DNA of 64,000 nucleotides from BOG-932 sp965276835 (GTDB lineage Bacteria > Pseudomonadota > Alphaproteobacteria > BOG-932 > Roseiterribacteraceae): NCBI GenBank assembly GCA_965276835.1, contig OZ255631.1:682001-746000 (forward strand), given 5' to 3'. Of this stretch, positions 34,385 through 43,199 are shown in pieces. Below the pieces are notes generated by a model that saw only the letters and a list, made by a program, of their open reading frames with translations, ran no database searches and was not told the DNA's origin. Each line of letters opens with the position of its first letter. The stretch's first letter is position 1. Both the position numbers and the translations under genes were made by a program.

Positions 34385-34723
34385 GTGCCGGTGACCCAGC
34401 ATAATTTTCTGAAATCTACCGCAGAGTCTGTGACCGATCGCCGGGAGCGCCAGCTCCGGCAACTGATCGCGCATTTGCCGGCGCGCATTCAACGGACAGT
34501 TCATTGGCTCAGGCGGCCGTCTTCGCGTTGGGCGCGGTTGCCGGCGGGCATGGTGTTCGTGCTGGGTGGGGTTTTCGCCATCCTGCCGGTACTGGGGCTG
34601 TGGATGCTGCCGATAGGGTTGGTGCTGCTGTCGGAAGATATTCCACCTTTGCGCCGGCTGACGGACCGGGCCCTTGACTGGATCGAGCGAAAACGTCCGC
34701 ATTGGTTTAGGGGGCGGGGGTAG
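34385..34723 (+). CDS. Small membrane protein, conserved alphaproteobacterial type
   Basis: A 112-residue product starting at GTG 34385 (or GTG 34391). A basic N-terminal half is followed by one hydrophobic segment (MVFVLGGVFAILPVLGLWML) and a C-terminal LLSEDIPPLRRLTDRALDWIE helix. As I recall, proteins of this form are sometimes labelled tryptophan synthase beta-like, but it has no enzyme domain. Function unknown. Confidence 0.6.
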   Translation: MPVTQHNFLKSTAESVTDRRERQLRQLIAHLPARIQRTVHWLRRPSSRWARLPAGMVFVLGGVFAILPVLGLWMLPIGLVLLSEDIPPLRRLTDRALDWIERKRPHWFRGRG

Positions 34724-34790
34724 GGTTGGTTCGCGCAGCTTTGCGTTGATCCGTCGTTTGCCTCCGAAGACGAAATCCCTTGCACCCTTG

Positions 34791-34838
34791 TGTCTTCGAT
34801 TTCTGTCAGGATGGGCTGAAGCGGGGCCGGTTATTGCC
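34791..34838. repeat. Dispersed repeat, inverted copy of 29473-29521
   Basis: The reverse complement shares CGCTTCAGCCC, CATCCTGACAGAAATC and AAGACACAAGGG with the copy at 29473, with about five differences. The rest of the gap 34724-34966 shows no gene. Confidence 0.6.
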
Positions 34839-34966
34839 GGGTGAGGGTTGCAAATGCAGGCTCCTGCACATGCGGTATCGCCCCGCATCCGTCATTGGGA
34901 TGCAGGTCGTGTCGATTGGATGGCTTGGGAACGGGAAAATGCGTGGTCGGAGGAAAACGATCACCC

Positions 34967-35383
34967 TTACCGCGGCGGCCCGCGATTGCGGCGCTGCTTG
35001 CCGTTGCCCGAAGGCGTGTTCGGGTTGTGCGGGCTGGTCGGCGGGGTACGGAAACCCTTGCGCGGCAGAGCCGGAAGGGCGGGCTTGACCACCGGGCGCA
35101 CCTGCATGGCCGCCGGGCGCGGTTTTGCGCTAGGGCCGCCTGCGCGGGCAACCCTCTCGCGCAGACGCTGGGTCAGGGCATCCAGATACGCCTCGTTTTC
35201 CGGCACCGCCGCGAACGGGTCGTCGTCCGGCGTTTCCACGCCCAGAGCGCCGCGAATATCGGCGATCAGCATGGACAGCGGGCCTTCGTCGTAATCGAGC
35301 CGGACCCTGAGGTCGTTGAGGTCGAGCAGGCTGCGCCGCGCCCGGGCGAAATCGAACAGGCCGTCATAGTCTTTATAAATCAT
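34967..35383 (-). CDS. Hypothetical protein, downstream part of an overlapping or frameshifted pair
   Basis: From ATG 35383 the frame gives 138 residues: an acidic helical region (YDGLFDFARARRSLLDLNDL, then DEGPLSMLIADIRGALGVE), and a long basic, Pro/Arg-rich tail probably disordered (RKGFRTPPTSPHNPN). It starts inside the last codons of the upstream gene in another frame (11-base overlap) with no visible ribosome site. Together the two frames read as one continuous protein of about 250 residues, so a single-base indel or programmed shift is possible. Family not recognised. Confidence 0.5.
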   Translation of the reverse strand: MIYKDYDGLFDFARARRSLLDLNDLRVRLDYDEGPLSMLIADIRGALGVETPDDDPFAAVPENEAYLDALTQRLRERVARAGGPSAKPRPAAMQVRPVVKPALPALPRKGFRTPPTSPHNPNTPSGNGKQRRNRGPPR

Positions 35384-35732
35384 GGAGATCGCCGAGCAGG
35401 TTCTCCTTGCCCAGGCGCGGGATGAAATCGTCGTCCCGGTCGGGCGCCTTGAACAGCCCGCGCAATTCGAATTCCAGCACGACCACCTGGCGGACCGCCT
35501 TGGCGACGCGGTCGAACGCCTGGATGGTGCCTTTCGGCCCGGCCATCCACTTATACTCTTCCAGCGGCGACAGCCCCTCGGCCACAACCAACCGCTCAGC
35601 CTGCGCCAACCCGGCCTCCCGCAGCCGGTCGAGCTCGGCAATACGGGCCAGGGTCAGGGTAACAAGATTCTTCTGCGCGTCACGGTTGACGGGCGCGCCG
35701 GCCGGCTGGAGTTGGAAGGAAGCGGTCTGCAT
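35373..35732 (-). CDS. Hypothetical protein, upstream part of an overlapping or frameshifted pair
   Basis: A 119-residue helical protein from ATG 35732 with RIAELDRLREAGLAQAERLV and a VRQVVVLEFELRGLFK segment. It ends in GKENLLGDLHDL at a TAA that lies within the start of the next frame. No ribosome site is obvious, but an AT-rich region of 400 bases upstream probably holds the promoter. Not recognised; see the following ORF at 34967-35383. Confidence 0.5.
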   Translation of the reverse strand: MQTASFQLQPAGAPVNRDAQKNLVTLTLARIAELDRLREAGLAQAERLVVAEGLSPLEEYKWMAGPKGTIQAFDRVAKAVRQVVVLEFELRGLFKAPDRDDDFIPRLGKENLLGDLHDL

Positions 35733-36131
35733 GAAGAACTAAATAGGAACAAAACAGAATTTTGTCAAGAGCTTTTTTCCGCCGCGGACCAGGCCGGGGT
35801 GATTTCGGAAAACTCGAGGACGCCAGATTGATTTTAAAGGGAGAGCCTAGAAGTGAACATAGCGTCCGCGAGTTTACGATTAGGTCGGGAACCCGTCCTA
35901 CGTTCTCGGGAAAAATTGCAGGAAATTTATTCTTATATTTCAGTAAAATAAATAATGAACGCGCGATTTTCCTTTCCCTTGATTTTGTCCACGAGATTAA
36001 TTATTAAAATCGAGAAATAGGCCGGATACTCTAAGTATATAAATTGATATTATTTAGAGAGAAATAAAACATTCGGCATTAGATGGATCCGGCAGGCTTT
36101 TAATTGTCCGCGAAGCTTTTTCGCAACTGAG
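35733..36131. other. AT-rich intergenic region between divergent genes
   Basis: About 400 bases with base composition clearly richer in A and T than its neighbours (runs such as TAAAATAAATAATGAACG). It probably contains promoters for the divergent genes at 35732 and 36132. GAACAAAACAGAAT near 35748 is only a poor match to an alphaproteobacterial LexA box. No gene seen. Confidence 0.5.
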
Positions 36132-37271
36132 ATGAGGGATCGTCGTTTGGGTTTTTTGACCGTTGCGGCGGTGAGCGCCGCCGCCGTTGCGGGCGCTATC
36201 GGCGTCAACACGCATCTCGATTTCCCGAATTCGGCCTACCAGAATCTTCCGGTTACCGAAAAGGCGATCGCATATCTGCGCGTAACGCATCTGCGGGATG
36301 CCGCGCAGGTGTCGACTGACCTTACGATCTGGCCGAAAGTCGCCAAGGCTACGGGCGCGAAGTTCGACGATTATATCGGGCAGGGCAGTCCGGCACTCGA
36401 CACCGCGGACCTGTCCTTCGTCCCCGGATTGGCGACGCTGGGCATTCTAGATGCCGTCGAGGGCGGCAACGAAAACGACGATGCCCGCGCTGTTGCGAAG
36501 GGCAATTCGATCGCCTGGACCGCGAAATTCCAACAAAAGGTTTACGCCACCGGTCATGCCTTGGGGCTGCCTGTCATCAATATGAGCTTCGGCGCCGGCT
36601 GGACCGCGGCAAACGATTGGCACGGGAATTATGACAAGGTGGGCGACCTGTCGCGCTATGCCGATTATGCCAATGCGCATGTCTATCCCAATGTCGGGGC
36701 AACCACAGGCGGCACGATTGCCTTGCTGAACGCCGATGCGCTTATGGCGGCAAAGGGGCGCCCTGTGATGTTAACGGAAGTCGGCTGGAGCACCGCGAAT
36801 TTCGGCCAATCGGACATCGCCCGTTTCGCCCTGCAGGCGGTGTTCGACGGGGTGCGCGCCGGGGATGCTCGCCTCTATTTCTACGATCTGTTCGACGATA
36901 TCACGGGCACGTTCGGCCTGATGAATGCGAACGGATCACCCCGGCCGGCCGGTTTGGCGCTGCATAATCTCGCAGCGATTTTGGCCGATTCCGGGAAGCA
37001 GCTTGCGGGTTTGCTGAACTTTAGCCTATCGGGCGCAACGGCGAACGACCGGACCTTGCTGATGCGCAAGGCGAACGGCACCTTCGAACTGGCGGTGTGG
37101 AACGAAACCGATGCGGCGCATACGGTGACAGTGCATTTGGTGACGCCCGCGGCAGTGATTCGCGTTTACGATCCGGCCATGAGCGCCAGTGCTATGAAGA
37201 CGGCTTCGGGTACGAAGGCCATCACCTTTGGCGTGCCGAACCGCCCGGTGATTGTCGAGATTGTGCCCTAG
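36132..37271 (+). CDS. Exported glycosidase-like (clan GH-A-type) protein
   Basis: A 379-residue protein with an N-terminal leader (MRDRRLGFLTVAAVSAAAVA). A TIM-barrel of clan GH-A type is suggested by GGNEND, where Asn113-Glu114 fit the acid/base pair on strand 4, and LTEVGWS, where Glu216 fits the strand-7 nucleophile. The C-terminal 100 residues look like the beta-sandwich common after such barrels (FELAVWNETDAAHTVTVHL). It resembles GH39-like proteins, but the exact family is unsure. It ends seven bases before the convergent spoVR stop. Confidence 0.6.
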   Translation: MRDRRLGFLTVAAVSAAAVAGAIGVNTHLDFPNSAYQNLPVTEKAIAYLRVTHLRDAAQVSTDLTIWPKVAKATGAKFDDYIGQGSPALDTADLSFVPGLATLGILDAVEGGNENDDARAVAKGNSIAWTAKFQQKVYATGHALGLPVINMSFGAGWTAANDWHGNYDKVGDLSRYADYANAHVYPNVGATTGGTIALLNADALMAAKGRPVMLTEVGWSTANFGQSDIARFALQAVFDGVRAGDARLYFYDLFDDITGTFGLMNANGSPRPAGLALHNLAAILADSGKQLAGLLNFSLSGATANDRTLLMRKANGTFELAVWNETDAAHTVTVHLVTPAAVIRVYDPAMSASAMKTASGTKAITFGVPNRPVIVEIVP

Positions 37272-37278
37272 ACAGGCG

Positions 37279-38832
37279 TCAGATGACGGCCAATCCTCGC
37301 GCCGGGGCGGCGCTGTGTTTCTTGATCACGGTGTCGGATTGCGCCGCAACTTCGGATAGCTGAACCTCATAGCCCCACAGGTCCGCGAGATATTGCAGGA
37401 CCAGCCCTGTGTCCTTCTCAGACGTCACGATGCCGTTATAGACGCGGTGCTGCAGTATCAGCTTGCGGTCGCCGTCCAGGTCGACATCGACGACTTCGAT
37501 CTCCGGCTCGTTCTGGACGACGTCGAACTGGTCGGCAAGCTTTGTCCTGACCGTCTGATAGCCGCGCTCGTTATGGATCGCCTTGACCAGATAGTCCGAC
37601 TTGCCGTCGTCATGCAGGTCGAAGAACTTCATCTTGCGCATCAGTTCGGGGCTTAGGAACTGGCGGACGAAGCTTTCGTCGCGATGGTTGGCCCAGCCGT
37701 CCTTCAGCACTTCAACCCAATCGCTCTGTCCGGCGATCTCGGGCAGCCATTGGCGATCCTCGTCGGTTGGATTTTCGCAGACCCGCTTGATGTCCTGCAT
37801 CATGCCGAACCCCATGGCATAGGGATTGATGCCGCTATAGCCCGGATGGTCGAAATCGGGCTGATAGACCGCGCCGGTATGCGACTGGAAGAACTCCATC
37901 ATCGCGCCGTCATCCAGGAAACCGGTCTGGTGCAGCCGGTTCATGATGAAATAATGGACGAAGGTGGCGCAACCCTCGTTCATCATCTTGGTCTGCTTCT
38001 GCGGATAGAAATATTGGGCGATCTGCCGGACGATGCGCAGAATCTCGCGCTGCCAGGTCTTGAGCAGCGGCGCCTTTTTCTCCAGGAAATAGAGGACATT
38101 CTCCTCGGGCAGGCCGAGCAGCCGACGGCGCTCCGCCTCGGTCGTCAACCGGCTGGAGCGGACGCCGTGGCCCGGCACGGTGCGCCACAACTCGTTATAG
38201 GACCGCTCTTGTTCCTCATGCCGGTCGCGGGCGCGCTGTTCTTCCTCGCGCAGGCTGAAGGTCTTGCGCCGCGGATAGCGGTTGACGCCCTGCGCCATCA
38301 GCGCGTGCGCGGCATCCAGCACGCGCTCGACCGCCTCCTCGCCATAGCGGTCTTCGCAGCGGTGGATGTAATCCTTGGCGAATTCCAGATAATCCAGAAT
38401 GCCGTCGGCATCGGTCCACTGTTTGAACAGATTGTTGTTCTTGAAGAAATGGTTATGGCCGAACGCGGCGTGCGCGATGACCAGCGTCTGCATCATGTTG
38501 GAGTTTTCCTCCATCAGATAGGCGATGCAGGGGTTGGAGTTGATGACGATCTCATAGGCCAGGTTACGCAACCCGTGCCGGTACAGCATCTCGTCGCGGG
38601 CAAAATGCTTGCCGAACGACCAGTGCTTGTACATCAGCGGCATGCCGATGGAGGAATAGGCGTCGAGCATCTGTTCGAAAGTGATGACCTCGATCTGGTT
38701 GGGATAGATGTCGAGCTTCAGCTCCTTACGCGCGATCTTGTCGATCGCGTCATAGGACCGGCGCAGGCTGTCGAAATCCCAATCCTGGCGGATACCCCCT
38801 TGGCCGATTCCGTGGGGGCTAATTTGGTTCAT
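37279..38832 (-). CDS. spoVR: SpoVR family protein
   Basis: A 517-residue cytoplasmic protein of the SpoVR family (E. coli YcgB), with the characteristic HAAFGHNHFFKNN, the MNEGCATFVHYFIMN segment and GYSGINPYAMGFGM. Its biochemical role is unclear; in Bacillus it affects spore cortex, and in proteobacteria it belongs to the stationary-phase PrkA-YeaH-SpoVR group. Its start overlaps the yeaH stop by 14 bases, so the operon is prkA-yeaH-spoVR. Confidence 0.94.
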   Translation of the reverse strand: MNQISPHGIGQGGIRQDWDFDSLRRSYDAIDKIARKELKLDIYPNQIEVITFEQMLDAYSSIGMPLMYKHWSFGKHFARDEMLYRHGLRNLAYEIVINSNPCIAYLMEENSNMMQTLVIAHAAFGHNHFFKNNNLFKQWTDADGILDYLEFAKDYIHRCEDRYGEEAVERVLDAAHALMAQGVNRYPRRKTFSLREEEQRARDRHEEQERSYNELWRTVPGHGVRSSRLTTEAERRRLLGLPEENVLYFLEKKAPLLKTWQREILRIVRQIAQYFYPQKQTKMMNEGCATFVHYFIMNRLHQTGFLDDGAMMEFFQSHTGAVYQPDFDHPGYSGINPYAMGFGMMQDIKRVCENPTDEDRQWLPEIAGQSDWVEVLKDGWANHRDESFVRQFLSPELMRKMKFFDLHDDGKSDYLVKAIHNERGYQTVRTKLADQFDVVQNEPEIEVVDVDLDGDRKLILQHRVYNGIVTSEKDTGLVLQYLADLWGYEVQLSEVAAQSDTVIKKHSAAPARGLAVI

Positions 38833-40132
38833 AGGCCGCCTTCTGGGTTTGACGCTGCGCCTGGTCGCGGGAGAACAGTTCGCGGAAGACCGGGAAGATC
38901 TGGTTGCGCTCGCTGACTTTGCGCATCGCGATTTCCTCGCCCGACTTGATCAACTGGTCATAGGTGCGCCACAGGTCGGTATTGAGCTCGCGGCCGCCCT
39001 CGTCGCCGACTTCCAGATAGGCGAAATATTGGCACAGCGGCAGGATTTTCTGCTTCAGCAGCGCGCCAACCCTGGCGTTGTCGGTCGACACATTGTCGCC
39101 GTCCGATGCCTGTGCGGCATAGATGTTCCACTGGTCGGTCGGGAAGCGGTCATGTTGAACCCGCAACATTTCCTCGAATGCCGTAGAGACGACGGTCCCG
39201 CCGGTCTCGGTCGAGGTGAAGAACATTTCCTCATCCACTTCGCGCGCCAGATGGGTGTGGCGGATAAACACCACTTCGACGTTCTTATAGCGCCGCTTCA
39301 GGAACAGATAGAGCAGCTTGTAGAAGCGCTTCGCCAGGTCCTTCATGTGCTCGGTCATAGAGCCGGACACGTCCATAAGGCAGAACATGACGGCACTGGT
39401 CACCGGCTGCGGTATCAGTTCGAACCGGTTGTAGCGGACGTCGACAGGGTCGATGAACGGGATGCGCAGCGACCGGCGGCGATAATCCTCCAGCTTGACC
39501 GTCAGCGCCTCGCGCTTCTCCACATCCTGTGCGTCTTCGGAGTCGGCAAGGTCGGCGATCTCGGCCTCGCAGGCTTCCAGCTCAGCCGGTTTCGGCCGCT
39601 TCAGCGCGATCCGGCGGGACAGGCTGTTGCGCATGGTGCGCTTGAGGTTGAGGTTGGAGACGGTTCCCGAGACGGAGTGCCCGGCGCGCACGGGCGTAAA
39701 ACTGTCGGACGCCTTCATCTGCTTGCGCAGCATGTCGGGCAGTTCCAGGTCGTCGAAGAAGATGTCCAGGAATTCTTCCTGGGTCAGCGCGAACTGGAAG
39801 GCGTCGTTGCCTTCGCCATCCTCCGCGCCTTCCGACCCGCCGCCACCGCCGCCCGACGGCGGCCGCTTGAGCGTGTCGCCCTCCTGGTACGTCTTGTTGC
39901 CCGGCAGCACGTGATCGCGCAGTCCCTCCTGGCCCGAATGATGGATCTGGGGCTCATGCAGCCGGTCGGTCTTGACCCAGACTTTATCCTCATCGCCCAG
40001 GTCGGTGACGCTGCGCTCCGCCGTGGCCTTTCGCACCGCCTCGGTCAGCTGCTTGCGGGCGCGCTGGATGAAGCGTCGGCGGTTCGAAAGGCTTTTGCCT
40101 CGGGGATTGAGACGGCGATCGACGATATTCAT
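38819..40132 (-). CDS. yeaH: YeaH/YhbH family protein (DUF444, VWA-like domain)
   Basis: A 437-residue protein. The N-terminal third is basic, with a Gly-rich linker (GGGGGSEGAEDGEG). The C-terminal half is a von Willebrand A-like domain with MIDAS motif DVSGSM after VMFCL. Known partner of the PrkA kinase in stationary-phase and stress responses. 23 bases separate it from prkA. Confidence 0.93.
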   Translation of the reverse strand: MNIVDRRLNPRGKSLSNRRRFIQRARKQLTEAVRKATAERSVTDLGDEDKVWVKTDRLHEPQIHHSGQEGLRDHVLPGNKTYQEGDTLKRPPSGGGGGGSEGAEDGEGNDAFQFALTQEEFLDIFFDDLELPDMLRKQMKASDSFTPVRAGHSVSGTVSNLNLKRTMRNSLSRRIALKRPKPAELEACEAEIADLADSEDAQDVEKREALTVKLEDYRRRSLRIPFIDPVDVRYNRFELIPQPVTSAVMFCLMDVSGSMTEHMKDLAKRFYKLLYLFLKRRYKNVEVVFIRHTHLAREVDEEMFFTSTETGGTVVSTAFEEMLRVQHDRFPTDQWNIYAAQASDGDNVSTDNARVGALLKQKILPLCQYFAYLEVGDEGGRELNTDLWRTYDQLIKSGEEIAMRKVSERNQIFPVFRELFSRDQAQRQTQKAAYEPN

Positions 40133-40155
40133 GATTGTGCTCGCTTACGGCTTGC

Positions 40156-42102
40156 TCACCCTGCCTGTTTGACGCGCATGTACCACTCGACCAGCCGGCG
40201 GACCTGCCGCTCGGTGTAGCCGCGTGAGATCATGCGTTCGAGGAACTCGGCGTGCTTGCGCTCGGTCTCGACCTCTTTCTTGCTGCCGAAGCTGATGATC
40301 GGCAGCAGGTCCTCGACCTGGCTGAACATGCGGCGCTCGATCACCTCCCGGATTTTCTCGTAACTGGTCCAGGACGGGTTCTTGCCGTCGCGGCCGGCAC
40401 GGGCGCGCAGTGCGAACTTGACCACCTCGTTGCGGAAATCCTTCGGGTTGGCGATACCCGCCGGCTTTTCGATCTTGGTCAGCTCCTGGTTTAAGAGCTC
40501 CCGGTCCATCATCTGGCCGGTGTCGGGATCCTTGAAGTCCAGATTCTCGATCCAGGCATCGGCATAGTCGACATAACGGTCGAACAGGTTCTGGCCGTAG
40601 TCGTTATAGGATTCGAGATAGGCCTTCTGGATTTCGTTGCCGATGAATTCGGCATAGCGCGGGGCCAGCGTTCCCTTGATGAAATCGAGATATTCCTTCT
40701 CGGTTTCCTCGCCGAACTGCTCGCGCCGGATCGCCTGTTCCAGCACATACATCAAATGCACCGGATCGGCTCCGACCTCGCGCGTGTCGTAATTGAAGGT
40801 TGCCGACAGAACCTTGAAGGCGAAGCGGGTCGAGATGCCGTCCATACCCTCGTCGACGCCGGCGATGTCGCGATATTCCTGCATCGACTTGGCGTTGGGC
40901 TCGGTCTCTTTCAGGTTCTCGCCGTCATAGACGCGCAGCTTGGTATAGAGATTTGAGTTCGGATGCTGTTTCAGCCGCGACAACACCGAGAACCGCGCCA
41001 GCATTTCCAGGGTGGCCGGGGCGCAGGGCGCCGTGGCCAGCTCGGAGCCCGAGATCAGCTTGTCATAGATCTTCTGCTCTTCGGTGACGCGCAGGCAGTA
41101 CGGCACCTTGATCACGCAGATGCGGTCGATGAAGGCTTCGTTGTTTTTGTTGTGCTTGAAGGTCTGCCATTCCGCTTCGTTGGAGTGCGCCAGGATGATC
41201 CCGTTGAACGGGATCGCGCCGATATTCTCCGTGCCCGTGTAGTTGCTTTCCTGTGTCGCGGTCAGCAGCGGGTGCAGAATCTTGATCGGCGCCTTGAACA
41301 TCTCGACGAACTCGAGCATGCCCTGCGTCGCCCGGTTCAGGCCGCCGGAATAGCTGTAGGCGTCGGTGTCGTTCTGGCTGTAAAGCTCCAGCATCCGGAT
41401 ATCGACCTTGCCGACCAGGGTCGAGATATCCTGGTTGTTTTCGTCGCCAGGCTCTGTCTTTGCCACGCCGATCTGGCGCAGGCGCGACGGGTGCAGCTTC
41501 ACCACCGTGAATTTGGAAATGTCGCCGCGGAATTCGTCCAGCCGCTTCACCGCCCAGGGCGACATCAGGCCGGTCAGGCGCCGGCGCGGAATGCCGAACT
41601 GCTCTTCCAGTTCCTGCCCCATCACCTCCGGATCGAACAGGCCGAGCGGGCTTTCGAAGACCGGGCTTATCTGCGTGCCGGCCTTCAGCACGTATATGGG
41701 CATTTTTTCCATCAGCAGCTTCAGCCGCTCGGCGATGGACGACTTGCCGCCGCCGACAGGGCCAAGCAGATAGAGCACCTGCTTGCGTTCCTCCAGGCCC
41801 TGCGCCGAGTACCGGAAGAAGTTCACGATTCGCTCGATCGTGTCTTCCATGCCGAAAAATTCAGCAAATGCCGGATAAATCTTGATCGTCCGGTTCATGA
41901 AGATGCGGCCGAGGCGGGCATCCTTGGCGGTGTCGATGACCTCTGGCTCACCGATCGCGGCGACCATCCGCTCGGCCGCCGTGGCGTATGCGATCGGGTC
42001 GCGTTTGCACAGCTCAAGATAGTCGAGCAGGGGCAACTCTTGCTGACGCTGGTTCTCGTAGGACTGCATAGAACGAGAAAATAGCTGGTCGATCATGCCC
42101 AT
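40156..42102 (-). CDS. prkA: PrkA family serine protein kinase (AAA+)
   Basis: A 648-residue protein with an AAA+ core and Walker A GPVGGGKSS (about 114-122), and a C-terminal PrkA kinase-like domain. E. coli YeaG is the homologue and acts in nitrogen starvation and stationary phase. AAGGAGA lies 6 nt before ATG 42102. It is the first gene of the three-gene operon and is preceded by a 600-base AT-rich leader region. Confidence 0.95.
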   Translation of the reverse strand: MGMIDQLFSRSMQSYENQRQQELPLLDYLELCKRDPIAYATAAERMVAAIGEPEVIDTAKDARLGRIFMNRTIKIYPAFAEFFGMEDTIERIVNFFRYSAQGLEERKQVLYLLGPVGGGKSSIAERLKLLMEKMPIYVLKAGTQISPVFESPLGLFDPEVMGQELEEQFGIPRRRLTGLMSPWAVKRLDEFRGDISKFTVVKLHPSRLRQIGVAKTEPGDENNQDISTLVGKVDIRMLELYSQNDTDAYSYSGGLNRATQGMLEFVEMFKAPIKILHPLLTATQESNYTGTENIGAIPFNGIILAHSNEAEWQTFKHNKNNEAFIDRICVIKVPYCLRVTEEQKIYDKLISGSELATAPCAPATLEMLARFSVLSRLKQHPNSNLYTKLRVYDGENLKETEPNAKSMQEYRDIAGVDEGMDGISTRFAFKVLSATFNYDTREVGADPVHLMYVLEQAIRREQFGEETEKEYLDFIKGTLAPRYAEFIGNEIQKAYLESYNDYGQNLFDRYVDYADAWIENLDFKDPDTGQMMDRELLNQELTKIEKPAGIANPKDFRNEVVKFALRARAGRDGKNPSWTSYEKIREVIERRMFSQVEDLLPIISFGSKKEVETERKHAEFLERMISRGYTERQVRRLVEWYMRVKQAG

Positions 42103-42727
42103 CTGTCTCTCCTTAGTTCACGAAGTCAGTTCCTTTTTGGCGCAACTCTGGCGACGTTGCGGCGGTACAAATCGTGCCGTCGCTCGTCGGCTTCGTATCA
42201 ATTGAAATGCAAGTGGTGTGCCAAAAAGTTCCTCATGCGCGCTCTGTCGCATGACCGCGCCCGTGGCGCGCAAGGGGAATGAAGCCCGAACCTTGTACGG
42301 TGCATTAAACAACGTGGGAGACATGTGTATCACCCCATAGTCTAAGCAGTTTGATAGCACCGAGTCGCAACTGACGACCCCATTATTACTATATAGGATT
42401 ATTTGGTAGGAAAAACGGCCCCAGCGTGATTTAAGTTTGTTAAAATTGTGAAGATTTCTTTCGATTATCACATGCCGCGATTTGCAGCCGTTCTTGCCGC
42501 GACTCGGCAACCATTTGGCCGCTTCGACTCGCGGGTCATCAACGCATTTGGAATCACTAGCCTTATTGAGGCTATCGAAATGACTCACAGCTATAGTTTT
42601 GCGCGCTGGGTCGTAAAGGCGACGCGCGTTTTGTCGCGGCACGATGGCGCGTGACGGAAACGATATAAAATACTCGCAAAGCGTATGACGAACCGCTAGT
42701 TTAAGAAGAATTTTAGGGAGAAAATCA
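42103..42727. other. Long intergenic region between prkA and a divergent lipoprotein gene
   Basis: About 625 bases. It should contain the prkA promoter (minus strand) and the lipoprotein promoter. I searched for an EcfG-type GGAAC...CGTT promoter and did not find a well-spaced one. The 245-codon minus frame at 42118-42855 has no family features and overlaps the lipoprotein gene, so I do not call it. Confidence 0.5.
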
Positions 42728-43195
42728 ATGAAGTCAGGACCTTTCGCGGCATGCGCCGTAATGCTGTTGCTCGTCCCGGGCTGTGCTTCGATTGTCGAGG
42801 GCACGACCGAAACCATCGCCATAACGACGCCGCCTGCCGAGGGTGCGCGCTGCATCCTGACCAGTTCGGAAGGCGTCTATTATGTGACCACGCCGGGGAA
42901 TGCGGCGGTCCATAAGACCAAGCACGATCTGGATGTGATCTGCAAAAAAGACGGCTACCAGGAAGCGGACGCGAAAATTCAGTCGCATTTCAACGGTGCG
43001 ACCGCGGGCAACATTCTCGCAGGCGGCATCATCGGCATCGGTGTCGATGCCGCAACCGGCGCGGACTACAACTACCCGACGGAAGCGGCCATCCCGATGG
43101 CGCCGGTCGGACAGCCCGCGCTGCCCCCGGCGGTCATCACCGCGCCGCCGCCCAAGGAAAAAGTGGCGGACGCCGCTGCCAAGCCCACCTCGTAA
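42728..43195 (+). CDS. Small lipoprotein
   Basis: A 155-residue protein with a lipoprotein signal (AVMLLLVPGCAS; lipobox Cys near residue 19). The IVEGTTETIAITTPP and GARCILTSSEGVYYVTTPG segments recall envelope lipoproteins with a small beta-domain. A glycine-rich stretch (ATAGNILAGGIIGIGVDAAT) looks like a glycine-zipper, and a Pro-rich tail follows. Ribosome site AGGGAGAA. Possibly induced in stationary phase with the divergent prkA operon, but that is a guess. Confidence 0.75.
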   Translation: MKSGPFAACAVMLLLVPGCASIVEGTTETIAITTPPAEGARCILTSSEGVYYVTTPGNAAVHKTKHDLDVICKKDGYQEADAKIQSHFNGATAGNILAGGIIGIGVDAATGADYNYPTEAAIPMAPVGQPALPPAVITAPPPKEKVADAAAKPTS

Positions 43196-43199
43196 GCGG

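Noticed and set aside
35746..35764. Possible LexA box (GAACAAAACAGAAT)
   Set aside because: The alphaproteobacterial LexA site needs GAAC-N7-GAAC; here the spacer is six and the second half is GAAT.
38849..40219. 456-codon plus-strand frame, and similar ones at 37684-38916 and 40963-42084
   Set aside because: Antisense shadows of spoVR, yeaH and prkA.
42103..42727. EcfG-type general stress promoter for prkA
   Set aside because: A GGAAC is present near the start of prkA on the minus strand, but no CGTT at the needed spacing follows.
42118..42855. 245-codon minus-strand frame upstream of prkA
   Set aside because: Overlaps the lipoprotein gene, no family features, irregular composition; the region is better explained as promoter and leader DNA.
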